Source: F23-B02 sp963613665
Lineage (GTDB): Bacteria > Bacillota > Clostridia > Oscillospirales > Oscillospiraceae
Reading direction: 5' to 3'
Assembly: GCA_963613665.1 (NCBI GenBank)
Contig: CAVEAL010000010.1
Span: 1 to 64,000, forward strand
DNA: 64,000 nt
In this document: in pieces, positions 14,203 to 23,737 of the stretch
Position numbering within the stretch: the stretch's first letter is position 1
Layout of the letters: each line of letters begins with the position of its first letter
The notes under the pieces: generated by a model
Told to the model about the DNA's origin: nothing
Databases searched by the model: none
Seen by the model: only the letters and a program-made list of their open reading frames with translations
Made by a program: the position numbers and the translations under genes

Positions 14203-15783
14203 ATGTGTTCAATCATCGGTTTCACAAGCAGTGAGCTTGACGCTCAGTCGGTAAGAAAGTATTTTGACCGTACGGTCTCGCGAGGACCTGACGCAACGCG
14301 CATGGCGACGCTGTCCGGCGCGGTGCTCGGCTTCCACAGACTGTCCATCATGGGACTGGACGAGCGCGGCATGCAGCCGTTTTATCTCGACAGCGACGCT
14401 GTCGTCTGCAACGGCGAGCTGTACGGCTTCCGACAGCTCCGCGAGGAGCTGAAGAAAAAATACAGCTTCAAAAGCGAGTCCGACTGTGAGATCATCCTTC
14501 CGCTGTACCATGAATACGGGCTTGAGATGTTCAAAAAGCTCGACGCTGAGTTTGCGATGATAATCTATGACGGCGAAAAGCAGGAGCTCATCGCGGCGCG
14601 CGACCCCATCGGCATAAGACCGCTGTACTACGGATATTGTTCCGACGGCAGCATAATGTTTGCAAGCGAAGCGAAAAACCTTGTGGGTCTTTGCGATGAG
14701 ATCATGCCCTTTCCTCCCGGACACTACTACGCGGACGGAAAATTCACGCGCTACGCAGATCTCACGAGCGTTTCGGAGTACTCGTCCGACGATATGGACA
14801 CCGTCTGCCGCAAGATCCGCGAAAAGCTCATAGCCGGCGTTGAAAAGCGCCTTGACGCTGATGCACCGCTCGGCTTCCTGCTGTCCGGCGGACTGGATTC
14901 GAGCCTTGTGTGCGCGATATCCGCAAAGCTGCTCGGCAAGAAGATCCGCACCTTTGCCATAGGCATGGATCAGGACCCGATCGACCTCAAGTATGCCCGC
15001 AAGGTCGCCGACTTCATAGGCTCGGAGCACATGGAGGTCACAATGACCCGCGACGAGGTGATATCCTCGCTCGAGGAGGTCATCGCAATGCTCGGGACCT
15101 ACGATATAACCACCATCCGCGCGAGTATGGGCATGTACCTGTGCTGCAAGGCGATACACGAAAAGACCGATGTGCGCGTGCTGCTCACGGGCGAGATATC
15201 CGACGAGCTGTTCGGCTATAAATATACCGACTTTGCCCCGTCGCCCGAGGAATTCCAGCGCGAGGCGAAAAAGAGAGTGGACGAGCTTCACATGTACGAT
15301 GTCCTGCGCGCCGACCGCTGCATTTCGGTAAACTCGCTTGAAGCGCGTGTGCCCTTCGGCGATCTCGACTTTGTCCGCTACGTCATGAGCGTTGATCCGA
15401 AAATGAAGATGAACAGCTATGACATGGGCAAATACCTGCTGCGCCGCGCCTTTGAAAAGGACGGCATCCTGCCCGACGAGATACTCTGGCGGCAGAAGGC
15501 GGCGTTTTCCGATGCCGTCGGCCACTCGATGGTCGATGACCTCAAGGCCTATGCCGAGAGCGTTTACAGCGACGAGGCCTTTGCGGCAGGCTGCAAAAAA
15601 TATGATTTCGCGGTTCCCTTTACCAAGGAGAGCCTTCTTTACAGAGACATCTTCGAGAAATATTATCCCGGCCAGGCGAAGATGGTCAAGGATTTCTGGA
15701 TGCCCAACAAGACATGGCCGGGCTGTGACGTTGACGACCCCTCCGCACGGGTTCTCAGGAACTACGGCGCGAGCGGAAAATAA
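14203..15783 (+). CDS. asnB: Asparagine synthetase, glutamine-hydrolysing
   Basis: A 526-residue enzyme making asparagine from aspartate, glutamine and ATP. Residue 2 is the Cys nucleophile of the N-terminal glutaminase (MCSIIGF); CNGELYGF and ARDPIGIRPLYYG follow in that domain. The synthetase domain has the pyrophosphate loop SGGLDSSL near residue 230 and GEISDELFGY. The leader is an Asn T-box, which agrees with the product. The gene for type III glutamine synthetase follows after 14 bases, so the glutamine consumed may be regenerated from the same transcript. Confidence 0.96.
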   Translation: MCSIIGFTSSELDAQSVRKYFDRTVSRGPDATRMATLSGAVLGFHRLSIMGLDERGMQPFYLDSDAVVCNGELYGFRQLREELKKKYSFKSESDCEIILPLYHEYGLEMFKKLDAEFAMIIYDGEKQELIAARDPIGIRPLYYGYCSDGSIMFASEAKNLVGLCDEIMPFPPGHYYADGKFTRYADLTSVSEYSSDDMDTVCRKIREKLIAGVEKRLDADAPLGFLLSGGLDSSLVCAISAKLLGKKIRTFAIGMDQDPIDLKYARKVADFIGSEHMEVTMTRDEVISSLEEVIAMLGTYDITTIRASMGMYLCCKAIHEKTDVRVLLTGEISDELFGYKYTDFAPSPEEFQREAKKRVDELHMYDVLRADRCISVNSLEARVPFGDLDFVRYVMSVDPKMKMNSYDMGKYLLRRAFEKDGILPDEILWRQKAAFSDAVGHSMVDDLKAYAESVYSDEAFAAGCKKYDFAVPFTKESLLYRDIFEKYYPGQAKMVKDFWMPNKTWPGCDVDDPSARVLRNYGASGK

Positions 15784-15797
15784 AAGGAGGAAAAACC

Positions 15798-17897
15798 ATG
15801 AGCAGAGAAGTAAAAAAGATCCCCGAGCTGTTCGGCAGCTGCGTATTCAACGAACGTACCATGCGCAAATACGTCAAGGAGAAGTACTTCCAGGAATGGA
15901 AAAAGTGCCTTTCCGACGGTAAGCCCCTGACTCTCGAAGTTGCCGACGGCATCGCCGATGGCATGAAGCAGTGGGCGCTCGAGAACGGTGCGACGCACTT
16001 CACTCACTGGTTCCAGCCCCTGACCGGCATCACCGCAGAGAAGCACGACAGCTTCATTTCACCTGCCGGCGGCGGTGCCATAACGATGGAGTTTTCCGGC
16101 AAGGAGCTTGTACGCGGCGAGCCCGACGCATCGAGCTTCCCCTCCGGCGGCCTGCGCGCGACCTTCGAGGCGCGCGGCTACAGCGCGTGGGACCCCACCG
16201 CGTTTGCATTCATAAAGGACGGAACGCTGTGCATCCCGACCGTGTTCTGCTCATACTCCGGCGAGGCGCTGGATAAGAAGACGCCGCTGCTGCGCTCCTG
16301 CGACGCGGTCAGCCGTCAGGCACTGAGAATACTGCGTCTGTTCGGCGACACCGAGACACAGAAGGTCATTGCGCAGGTCGGTCCCGAGCAGGAGTATTTC
16401 CTTATAGACAAAGACCTCTTCCTTGAGCGCGAGGACCTGAGACTGTGCGGCAGAACACTGTTCGGTTCAAAGCCGCCCAAGGGCCAGGAGCTTGAGGATC
16501 ACTACTTCGGTACCATCCGTCCGAGAGTCGCCGAGTACATGAAGGACCTTGACGAGGAGCTGTGGAAGCTCGGCGTTCTGTCGAAAACGCGCCATAACGA
16601 GGTCGCTCCGGCTCAGCACGAGATGGCGCCGGTGTATTCCGACGCCAACACCGCCAGCGATCAGAACCAGATCGCCATGGAGATCATGCAGAAGGTCGCC
16701 GACCGTCACGGCCTTGTATGTCTGCTGCACGAGAAGCCCTTTGCAGGCGTAAACGGCTCGGGCAAGCACAACAACTGGTCGCTCGGCACCGATACCGGCA
16801 AGAACCTCTTCTCTCCGGGCAAGACCCCGAGCCAGAACGCGCAGTTTCTGCTGTTCCTCGCGGCCTTCGTGCGCGGCGTCGATAAGTATCAGGAGCTTCT
16901 CAGATGCTCTGTCGCCTTCGCGGGCAACGACCACCGCCTCGGTGCGCAGGAAGCGCCTCCGGCAATAATCTCCGTGTTCCTCGGCGAGGAGCTCGAGGCC
17001 ATCGTCGATTCCATTGTAAACGACACCGGCTACACCGAAAAAAGCAAGAGTACGCTGCGCATCGGCGTTGACGTGCTGCCGCCGATCCCCAAGGACACCA
17101 CCGACCGCAACCGCACCTCACCCGTCGCCTTCACCGGCAACAAATTCGAGTTCCGCATGGCAGGCTCGAGCCAGTCGATAGCGGGCCCGACAACGGTGCT
17201 CAACACCATTATCGCAGACTCCCTGTGTGTTTTTGCCGACGAGCTGGAAAAGGCGCCGGACTTCACCGCCGCACTGCACGAGGTCATAAAGCGCAGCTTC
17301 ACCGAGCACGGCCGCATCCTCTTCGGCGGCAACGGCTATGACGACAGCTGGGTCGCCGAGGCCGAAAAGCGCGGACTTAAAAACCTCAAGAACTCCGCGC
17401 AGGCTCTGCCCGAGTACATGCTGCCGAAAAACGTCGAGCTTCTGACCAAGTACGGCGTTTACACCAAGACCGAGATCGCCGCGCGCAACGAGATACATAT
17501 GGAGCAGTACTGCAAGGTCATCGCAATAGAGGGCGAGACGCTTGTGGACATGGTGCAGCACGGCATACTCAATGCGGTTTCCGAATACAGCGCGGCGCTG
17601 AGCGAGACGCTCATCAAAAAGCGCAAGGCTCTGCCCGAGGTACCCTGCCGCGTTGAAAGCGCTCTCATCGGCACGCTCAGCAGCCTGAACGAGAGCCTGC
17701 TCGACAAGATGGTATCCCTGAAAAGCGCGCTGGAGACCGCACCGAGCGTAGGCAATGAGGAGCTTATGAAGTATTACCACGACGAGGTGTTCCTCAAGAT
17801 GGAGGACATGCGCAGCGTCATCGACAAGCTCGAAACGCTCACGGCGACGGAATACTGGCCGTACCCCAGCTATTACGACATGCTCTTCTCCGTATGA
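15798..17897 (+). CDS. glnN: Glutamine synthetase type III
   Basis: A 699-residue ATP-dependent glutamate-ammonia ligase of the large GSIII class, found in Bacteroides and Clostridia. The N-terminal GSIII domain begins near KKIPELFGSCVFN. Glutamine synthetase active-site segments are visible as QVGPEQEYFLID, NEVAPAQHEMAPVY, EKPFAGVNGSGKHNNWSL, and the RTSPVAFTGNKFEFR region. AGGAGG precedes the ATG. It is co-transcribed with asnB and so is probably under the Asn T-box, an unusual control input for glutamine synthesis. Confidence 0.95.
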   Translation: MSREVKKIPELFGSCVFNERTMRKYVKEKYFQEWKKCLSDGKPLTLEVADGIADGMKQWALENGATHFTHWFQPLTGITAEKHDSFISPAGGGAITMEFSGKELVRGEPDASSFPSGGLRATFEARGYSAWDPTAFAFIKDGTLCIPTVFCSYSGEALDKKTPLLRSCDAVSRQALRILRLFGDTETQKVIAQVGPEQEYFLIDKDLFLEREDLRLCGRTLFGSKPPKGQELEDHYFGTIRPRVAEYMKDLDEELWKLGVLSKTRHNEVAPAQHEMAPVYSDANTASDQNQIAMEIMQKVADRHGLVCLLHEKPFAGVNGSGKHNNWSLGTDTGKNLFSPGKTPSQNAQFLLFLAAFVRGVDKYQELLRCSVAFAGNDHRLGAQEAPPAIISVFLGEELEAIVDSIVNDTGYTEKSKSTLRIGVDVLPPIPKDTTDRNRTSPVAFTGNKFEFRMAGSSQSIAGPTTVLNTIIADSLCVFADELEKAPDFTAALHEVIKRSFTEHGRILFGGNGYDDSWVAEAEKRGLKNLKNSAQALPEYMLPKNVELLTKYGVYTKTEIAARNEIHMEQYCKVIAIEGETLVDMVQHGILNAVSEYSAALSETLIKKRKALPEVPCRVESALIGTLSSLNESLLDKMVSLKSALETAPSVGNEELMKYYHDEVFLKMEDMRSVIDKLETLTATEYWPYPSYYDMLFSV

Positions 17898-17934
17898 GGA
17901 TCTGCCGGTTCTTTTGAGCCGGAAATGCGCTGCG

Positions 17935-17969
17935 CCTTCGGCGAAATACAGGAAATATTCCGCCGAAGG
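17935..17969 (+). other. Hairpin between glnN and pyrG
   Basis: Arms CCTTCGGCG and CGCCGAAGG enclose a 17-base AT-rich loop. No long T-run follows (AAAGCCTCTTTCC). It may be a weak terminator of the asnB-glnN unit or part of the pyrG leader. Otherwise the 150-base gap shows nothing recognisable. Confidence 0.45.
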
Positions 17970-18051
17970 AAAGCCTCTTTCCGACTCGGAATACCTCAGC
18001 AGCTTAGCTTATAAACAAAAAACAAATTTTATGATCAGAGAGTAAATGACA

Positions 18052-19653
18052 ATGAAGTATGTATTTGTAACAGGCGGAGTCGTGTCGGGGCTGGGCAAGG
18101 GCATTTGCGCGGCCTCGCTCGGCAGACTTTTAAAGCAGCGCGGACTGCGCGTTAAAAACCAGAAATTCGATCCCTACCTCAACGTTGACCCCGGCACGAT
18201 GAGCCCTTATCAGCACGGCGAGGTCTTCGTTACCGACGACGGCGCGGAGACCGACCTCGATCTCGGCCACTATGAAAGATTTGTTGACGAAAGCCTGAGC
18301 GGGAACTCATCCGTCTCCGCCGGGCGCATATACTGGAATGTGCTCAACCGCGAGCGGCAGGGCGGATATCTCGGCGGCACGGTGCAGATAATACCCCATG
18401 TCACCGACGAGATAAAGCAGAGCGTGTACGCCATGGAGGACGAGAATATTGACGTTCTCATCTGCGAGATTGGCGGCACGGTCGGCGATATCGAAAGCCA
18501 GCCGTTTCTGGAGGCCATCCGTCAGGTCGCCGTCGAAAAGGGCAGACAGAACGTGCTGTTTATCCACGTCCCGCTGATCGTTCAGATACCCGGCACGGGT
18601 GAGCTCAAGAGCAAGCCCACGCAGCACTCTGTAAAGGAGCTGCTGTCGGTAGGCATCCAGCCGGATATCCTCGTTTGCCGCACCGACGCGCCGATAAGCG
18701 ACGATATCCGCAGGAAGATCGCTCTGTTCTGCAACGTCGAGCCCGAGTGCGTCATTCAGAACGCGACGGCCTCCACGCTTTATGAAGCTCCGCTGCTTCT
18801 GGAGCACGAGGGCCTGTCCGCCGTTGTCTGCCGCAGGCTGGGACTCGACTGCCCCGAGCCCGATCTTGACGAGTGGAAGGCGATGGTCAAAAGGATAAAG
18901 GGAGCTCACCGCACGGTGAGGATAGCCCTTGTCGGCAAATACGTCCAGCTGCACGACGCATATCTCTCGGTCGCGGAGTCGCTGAACCACGCGGCGGCGG
19001 CGAGCGACGCGGTGATGGATATAAAATGGGTCGATTCCGAGGAGCTCAATGAGGACAACATAGACACGGAGCTCAGTGATTGCGACGGCATACTCGTGCC
19101 CGGCGGCTTCGGTGACCGCGGCATCGAGGGCATGATCCTCGCCGCAAAATATGCGCGCGAAAACGACGTGCCGTATCTCGGCATATGCCTCGGACTCCAG
19201 ATAGCCGTCATAGAATTTGCCCGCAATGTCCTCGGCTGGAAGGACGCCAGCTCGGCCGAGTTCACGGCAAGCTCGCAGCACCCGGTAATCGATCTCATGC
19301 CCGAGCAGCAGGGCATAACCGCAAAGGGCGGCACAATGCGTCTGGGCAGATATCCCTGTGTGCTCTCGCCCGAGAGCAAGGCCTATAAATACTACGGCGA
19401 GGGGCTCATACACGAGCGCCACCGCCACAGATACGAGGTAAACAATGCTTTTCGCGAGGAGATCACGGTGCGCGGGCTTCTGCCCGTCGGCCTGAGCCCG
19501 GACGGAAGGCTCGTGGAGATGGTGGAAAACCCGGCCTGCCGCTGGTTCGTCGCGGCGCAGTTCCACCCCGAATTCAAAAGCAGACCCAACAAGCCGCATC
19601 CTCTGTTTGCGGGCTTTGTGCAGGCTGCGTTATCGAAAGGTGATGTACAATGA
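18052..19653 (+). CDS. pyrG: CTP synthase
   Basis: A 533-residue enzyme aminating UTP to CTP with glutamine. The N-terminal synthetase domain starts KYVFVTGGVVSGLGKG and has DPYLNVDPGTMSP. The C-terminal class I glutaminase shows the oxyanion region LVPGGFGDRG and nucleophile GICLGLQ, with the HPEF His-Glu near the end. ATG at 18052 is preferred over the ATG two codons earlier because of spacing to GAGAG. The stop overlaps nadE, making pyrG-nadE-bioY a likely operon. Confidence 0.97.
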   Translation: MKYVFVTGGVVSGLGKGICAASLGRLLKQRGLRVKNQKFDPYLNVDPGTMSPYQHGEVFVTDDGAETDLDLGHYERFVDESLSGNSSVSAGRIYWNVLNRERQGGYLGGTVQIIPHVTDEIKQSVYAMEDENIDVLICEIGGTVGDIESQPFLEAIRQVAVEKGRQNVLFIHVPLIVQIPGTGELKSKPTQHSVKELLSVGIQPDILVCRTDAPISDDIRRKIALFCNVEPECVIQNATASTLYEAPLLLEHEGLSAVVCRRLGLDCPEPDLDEWKAMVKRIKGAHRTVRIALVGKYVQLHDAYLSVAESLNHAAAASDAVMDIKWVDSEELNEDNIDTELSDCDGILVPGGFGDRGIEGMILAAKYARENDVPYLGICLGLQIAVIEFARNVLGWKDASSAEFTASSQHPVIDLMPEQQGITAKGGTMRLGRYPCVLSPESKAYKYYGEGLIHERHRHRYEVNNAFREEITVRGLLPVGLSPDGRLVEMVENPACRWFVAAQFHPEFKSRPNKPHPLFAGFVQAALSKGDVQ

Positions 19654-20375
19654 GAAACTACGAAAAGGAATACATTCAGCGGGTTCAGTTCATCCGCTAC
19701 GCCGTGCGCGAGAGCGGGGCTGCCGGCATAGTCTACGGCAACTCCGGCGGTAAGGATTCGGCGCTCGTCGGCATCCTGTGCAAGGCCGCCTGCGATAACA
19801 CGGTCGGCATCATCATGCCCTGCGGCACCGCACGCAACTACGATATGGATAAGCGCGACGGCGAGACCGTTGCCGCGCAGTACGGCATCGAAACGCGCTA
19901 TGCCGATCTTTCCGCCGTTAAAGAGGCGGAGAAAGCGGTGCTGGCAAGCGGCGTTACGGAGCTCACCGAAGCTGCCGAGGCGAATATCGCGCCGCGCCTG
20001 AGAATGGCGACGCTGTACGCCGTCGCCGCTTCGGAAAACCGCCTTGTTTCCGGCACCGGTAACCGCAGCGAGGGCTACGTCGGCTACTTCACCAAGTGGG
20101 GCGACGGCGCCTGCGACTTTAACCCCATCGACGACCTGACCGTCACGGAAATATACGAATTCCTCCGCTGGCTGAAGGCTCCCGAGTGCGTCATTGAAAA
20201 AGCACCCTCGGCCGGCCTGTTCGACGGACAGACCGATGAGAGCGAGATGGGCTTTACCTATAAAGAGCTTGACACTTACCTCGGCGGTGGTAAAATAGAT
20301 GATGCGGTGCTCGAAAAGATACAGCGTATGCACGCCAGGAGCGAGCATAAGCGCCGCAGTATTCTGACATTCTGA
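19650..20375 (+). CDS. nadE: NAD synthetase, ammonia-dependent
   Basis: A 241-residue enzyme amidating deamido-NAD to NAD. The ATP pyrophosphatase loop is YGNSGGKDSALV near residue 30; GTGNRSEGYVGYFTKWGDGA and the KAPSAGLFDGQTDE segment are family hallmarks. There is no glutaminase domain, so it should use ammonia. It overlaps pyrG by 4 bases. Confidence 0.96.
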   Translation: MRNYEKEYIQRVQFIRYAVRESGAAGIVYGNSGGKDSALVGILCKAACDNTVGIIMPCGTARNYDMDKRDGETVAAQYGIETRYADLSAVKEAEKAVLASGVTELTEAAEANIAPRLRMATLYAVAASENRLVSGTGNRSEGYVGYFTKWGDGACDFNPIDDLTVTEIYEFLRWLKAPECVIEKAPSAGLFDGQTDESEMGFTYKELDTYLGGGKIDDAVLEKIQRMHARSEHKRRSILTF

Positions 20376-20386
20376 GGTGCTCATAT

Positions 20387-20917
20387 TTGAAGACTAAGGA
20401 TATGACCTACATCGCCCTGCTGGCGGTGCTCATATCGGTCTGCTCATGGCTGTCGGTCCCGGCAGCCATTCCTTTTACCATGCAGACCTATGCCGTGTTC
20501 ACGGCTCTGCTGCTTCTCGGCGGCAAGCGCGGCTGCATAGCCGTCGCGGTGTACATAGCGCTCGGCGCGGTCGGACTTCCGGTGTTCTCCGGCTTCACCG
20601 GCGGCATCGGCAAGCTCATGGGACCGAGCGGGGGATATATCATAGGCTTTGTGTTCACCGCCCTGTGCTATCTGCTCTGCGAAAAGCTTTTCGGACAAAG
20701 GCTTTGGGTGAAAACGGTCTCGCTCGTTGCAGGGCTTGCACTGTGCTATGCTTTCGGAACGTTGTGGTTTGTAAAGGTCTATTCCGTTACAAAGCCCGTG
20801 AGCTACGCTTCGGCGCTGGGCATATGCGTCCTGCCGTTTATCATCCCCGACGCCGCGAAAATGGCGCTTGCGTTTCTGACCGACAGAGTGGTCCGAAAGC
20901 ATGTTAACGTCGATTGA
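20387..20917 (+). CDS. bioY: BioY-family biotin uptake protein (ECF S component)
   Basis: A 176-residue membrane protein with about six hydrophobic segments, the substrate-capture subunit of the biotin ECF transporter. The N-terminal SVPAAIPFTMQTYAVF and the GFTGGIGKLMGPSGGYIIGF loop are typical of BioY. The start is TTG at 20387, after GAGGTG; the first ATG would be five codons later. It needs the shared EcfA/EcfT module encoded elsewhere. It follows nadE closely. Confidence 0.93.
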   Translation: MKTKDMTYIALLAVLISVCSWLSVPAAIPFTMQTYAVFTALLLLGGKRGCIAVAVYIALGAVGLPVFSGFTGGIGKLMGPSGGYIIGFVFTALCYLLCEKLFGQRLWVKTVSLVAGLALCYAFGTLWFVKVYSVTKPVSYASALGICVLPFIIPDAAKMALAFLTDRVVRKHVNVD

Positions 20918-21017
20918 CAGGGATAAACACGCCTGACAGCAGCCCGCCTGCATCGTAGGAAAGCCGAAAATCACCCGAAAATTGCAAGGCAGCCGTCAGC
21001 CGGCAGTAATATGGACT

Positions 21018-21050
21018 GAAAAACGAGGCTCGAGCGAGCCTCGTTTTTTT
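21018..21050. terminator. Terminator between bioY and the symporter gene
   Basis: Arms AAACGAGGCTCG and CGAGCCTCGTTT with a two-base loop and flanking A- and T-runs. It serves the convergent pyrG-nadE-bioY and symporter transcripts. Confidence 0.85.
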
Positions 21051-21070
21051 CATGTTCAATTCAATTGAGA

Positions 21071-22606
21071 TCACTTCATTGCGGCGACGGTCTCGAAGTC
21101 CTCGACGATCTCCTTTTCGGGAGCCTTGGTCAGCAGGGACACGACGACGATGAAGATGCAGGAGGTGATGAATGCGGGCAGCAGCTCGTATATTGCCAGA
21201 ACGCCGCCGAGAGGTGCAATCGCGTATTTCCAGATGAATACCATTGCCGCGCCAGAGAACATGCCCGCGATAGCGCCCCACTTGTTGCAGCGCTTCCAGT
21301 ACAGCGAGAACAGGACGATGGGGCCGAAGGTCGCGCCGAAGCCCGCCCATGCAAACGATACGACACGGAAGATGGAGCTCGTGGGATCGAGCGCGAACAG
21401 GACACCGCAGATGGCTACGCAGATAACGGTCACGCGGGCGACGATCATGCTTTTCCTGTCGCTCAGCTCGACGCCGAGCACGCCGCGGATGATGTTCTGA
21501 GCAATGGCGCTTGCCGCGGCCAGAAGCTGAACGTCTGCGGTGGACATGGTAGCCGCGAGGATACCCGCGAGTACAAGGCCGGAGAGAATGGCGAAGAATG
21601 CGCCGTACTCGGACAGGACGGCCGCGATGGAAACGATGAGAGACTCTGCCGAGGATGCGTCTCCGAACATGGTAACGAGCTCCGCCTTGGCCATGGAGTA
21701 GCCGACAATGCCGATGATGACTGCGATGGACAGGGAAACGACGACCCAGACGGTCGCTACACGGCGGCTGAGGGTGAGCTTCTTCTCGTCCTCGATGGCC
21801 ATGAAGTGCAGAATGACGTGAGGCATGCCGAAGTAGCCGAGCGCCCATGCAAGCGTGGATACGATCTTGAACGCACCGAACTCGCCGGCCTCGCTTGCCA
21901 TGATATTGGTCGATGCCGTGAGACTGAGGTATCCGGGGACGGCCTTGGCGTTTGCAATGACCTGATCCCAGCCGCCGACGGAGTGTATGCCGAAGATGAG
22001 AACGACGGCCAGAGCAAAGACCATGATGAGGCTCTGCACAAGGCTCGTGACCGAGGCCGCCTTAAAGCCGCCGCCGGCGGTGTAGGCAACGATGACGATC
22101 GCACTTATTATCATGGTGGGGACGTAGTCATAGCCGAAGAGCGTGCCGAAGAGCTTGCCGCAGGCAGAGAAGCCGGATGCGGTGTAGGGGACGTAGAAAA
22201 CAATGATGGTTATCGCGCCCAGCAGCTCGATGAGCTTGGTATCGTCGCGGAAGCGGCGGGATATGTACTCAGGCAGGGTGAGCGCGTTCAGACGTACCGA
22301 GTAGCGGCGCAGACGCTTTGCAACGATCAGCCAATTGAGATAGGTGCCTATCGCAAGGCCGATGGCCGTCCAGCTGGCTTCCGCAACGCCGCAGAAGAAT
22401 GCAAGTCCGGGGACGCCCATGAGCAGGTACGCGCTCATGTCCGAGGCCTCGGTGGAAAGTGCCGTGACGATAGGGCCGAGTTTGCGGCCGCCGAGGTAGA
22501 ACTCGTGCGCGTCGGACTGGCCCTTTGAGTAGTAAACGCCTATTGCAACCATGCCTGCGAGGTAGACGACAATGGCGATCAGAATACAGATGATATTAGC
22601 TGACAT
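21071..22606 (-). CDS. putP: Sodium:solute symporter, proline permease type
   Basis: A 511-residue membrane transporter of the SSS family with about 13 predicted helices. The N-terminus (YYSKGQSDAHEFYLGGRKLG, then ALSTEASDMSAYLLMGVPG) and MSTADVQLLAAASAIAQNI are typical of PutP. GGAG about 10 bases upstream supports ATG at 22604-22606. It is divergent from a LysR gene, which may control it. Proline is the expected substrate, though related amino acids are possible. Confidence 0.92.
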   Translation of the reverse strand: MSANIICILIAIVVYLAGMVAIGVYYSKGQSDAHEFYLGGRKLGPIVTALSTEASDMSAYLLMGVPGLAFFCGVAEASWTAIGLAIGTYLNWLIVAKRLRRYSVRLNALTLPEYISRRFRDDTKLIELLGAITIIVFYVPYTASGFSACGKLFGTLFGYDYVPTMIISAIVIVAYTAGGGFKAASVTSLVQSLIMVFALAVVLIFGIHSVGGWDQVIANAKAVPGYLSLTASTNIMASEAGEFGAFKIVSTLAWALGYFGMPHVILHFMAIEDEKKLTLSRRVATVWVVVSLSIAVIIGIVGYSMAKAELVTMFGDASSAESLIVSIAAVLSEYGAFFAILSGLVLAGILAATMSTADVQLLAAASAIAQNIIRGVLGVELSDRKSMIVARVTVICVAICGVLFALDPTSSIFRVVSFAWAGFGATFGPIVLFSLYWKRCNKWGAIAGMFSGAAMVFIWKYAIAPLGGVLAIYELLPAFITSCIFIVVVSLLTKAPEKEIVEDFETVAAMK

Positions 22607-22641
22607 GTTTCCTTCTCCAATCATTTTTTGACGATGTTTGA

Positions 22642-22670
22642 ATTATAGCCGCGCAAAAAATGCATTGCAA
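22642..22670 (-). promoter_or_regulatory. Promoter of the symporter gene
   Basis: Minus strand TTGCAA (22665-22670), 17-base spacer, TATAAT (22642-22647), about 36 bases before the ATG. Confidence 0.8.
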
Positions 22671-22692
22671 GCAGAAAAAATGCGGAAATAAC

Positions 22693-22755
22693 TTGATTTC
22701 ATCAAAAAATCGTCTATACTATTATCATACCTAATAATATTCATGTTAACATGAA
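22693..22755 (+). promoter_or_regulatory. LysR-gene promoter with a perfect palindrome
   Basis: TTGATT (22693-22698), 16-base spacer and TATACT (22715-22720). The 16-base perfect palindrome TTCATGTTAACATGAA lies at 22740-22755, about 20 bases past the -10 box, in the LysR 5' leader. Its place suggests an autorepression site, although LysR sites usually carry a T-N11-A core. Confidence 0.65.
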
Positions 22756-22787
22756 GAAAATTCATGCATGAGACCCGAGGGAAGTTT

Positions 22788-23675
22788 ATGAGCATTTCGA
22801 AATACGAGACGCTGGCAAAAGTGGTGGAGCTGGGGAGCCTTACAAAGGCGGCTGAGACGCTCGGCTGCACGCAGTCGGCGGTGAGCCATACAATTAATAA
22901 TTTAGAGGCGGAGCTCGGCTTTGCGGTGATAACCCGCTCGCGGGCAGGAGTGAAGCTCACCGGCGACGGGGAGCGGATAATGCCCTCGGTGCGCGCAGTG
23001 CTCAACTATGAGGAGCAGCTTCGTCAGACGGCCTCGGCGATACGCGGCCTCGACTCCGGCACGGTGCGCATCGGAGCCTTTACCTCCGTCGCCGTCCACT
23101 GGCTGCCCGGCGTCATAAAGGAATTTCAGCGCGACTACCCGAACGTTGACATCAAGCTTTTAAACGGCGATTACTACGACGTTGAGCGCTGGATTGAGGA
23201 GGGGAGCATCGACCTCGGCTTCGTGAACGTGCCGGCGCAGCTCAGATGTGAGTGCATACCGCTCATGGAGGACAGGCTGCTTGCAATACTTCCGCACGGA
23301 CACAAGTTCGAGTCGTATCCCAAGTTTCCGCTCGTCGAGTGCGAGACGGAGGCCTTTATAACGCTTCTTGAGGAATCCAACCACGACGCAAACCGCGCAC
23401 TTGCCGCCGCGGGGATAAAGCCCAACATACGCTTTTCCACAAAGGACGATTACGCCATAATTGCCATGGTCGAAAAGGGGCTGGGCATATCCATCATGCC
23501 GGAGCTGCTGCTCAAGGGACGGCACGACGATATAGTAGTCAAGGAGCTTGTCCCGCCCTCAAAGCGCGTCATCGGCCTTGCCGTGACCGAAATGAGCCGC
23601 CGCAGTCCCGCGACGCGGAAATTTGCCGATTACACGGTCGATTGGGTGCGCCGCAGTGGTGTTGCTAAAGTGTAA
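22788..23675 (+). CDS. LysR-family transcriptional regulator
   Basis: A 295-residue regulator: winged helix at the N-terminus (KYETLAKVVELGSLTKAAET, then CTQSAVSHTINNLEAELGF) and an effector domain from about residue 90 (GTVRIGAFTSVAVHWLPGV). The ATG at 22788 has GAGGG upstream and gives the usual N-terminus. It is divergent from the symporter gene, the classical arrangement for a LysR regulator and its target, so it probably responds to the transported solute. Confidence 0.93.
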   Translation: MSISKYETLAKVVELGSLTKAAETLGCTQSAVSHTINNLEAELGFAVITRSRAGVKLTGDGERIMPSVRAVLNYEEQLRQTASAIRGLDSGTVRIGAFTSVAVHWLPGVIKEFQRDYPNVDIKLLNGDYYDVERWIEEGSIDLGFVNVPAQLRCECIPLMEDRLLAILPHGHKFESYPKFPLVECETEAFITLLEESNHDANRALAAAGIKPNIRFSTKDDYAIIAMVEKGLGISIMPELLLKGRHDDIVVKELVPPSKRVIGLAVTEMSRRSPATRKFADYTVDWVRRSGVAKV

Positions 23676-23737
23676 ATTATGTGTTAATATATAATGCTGA
23701 TCTATTTTACATTTAAAATGTCTGAGAGGATAAGAAA

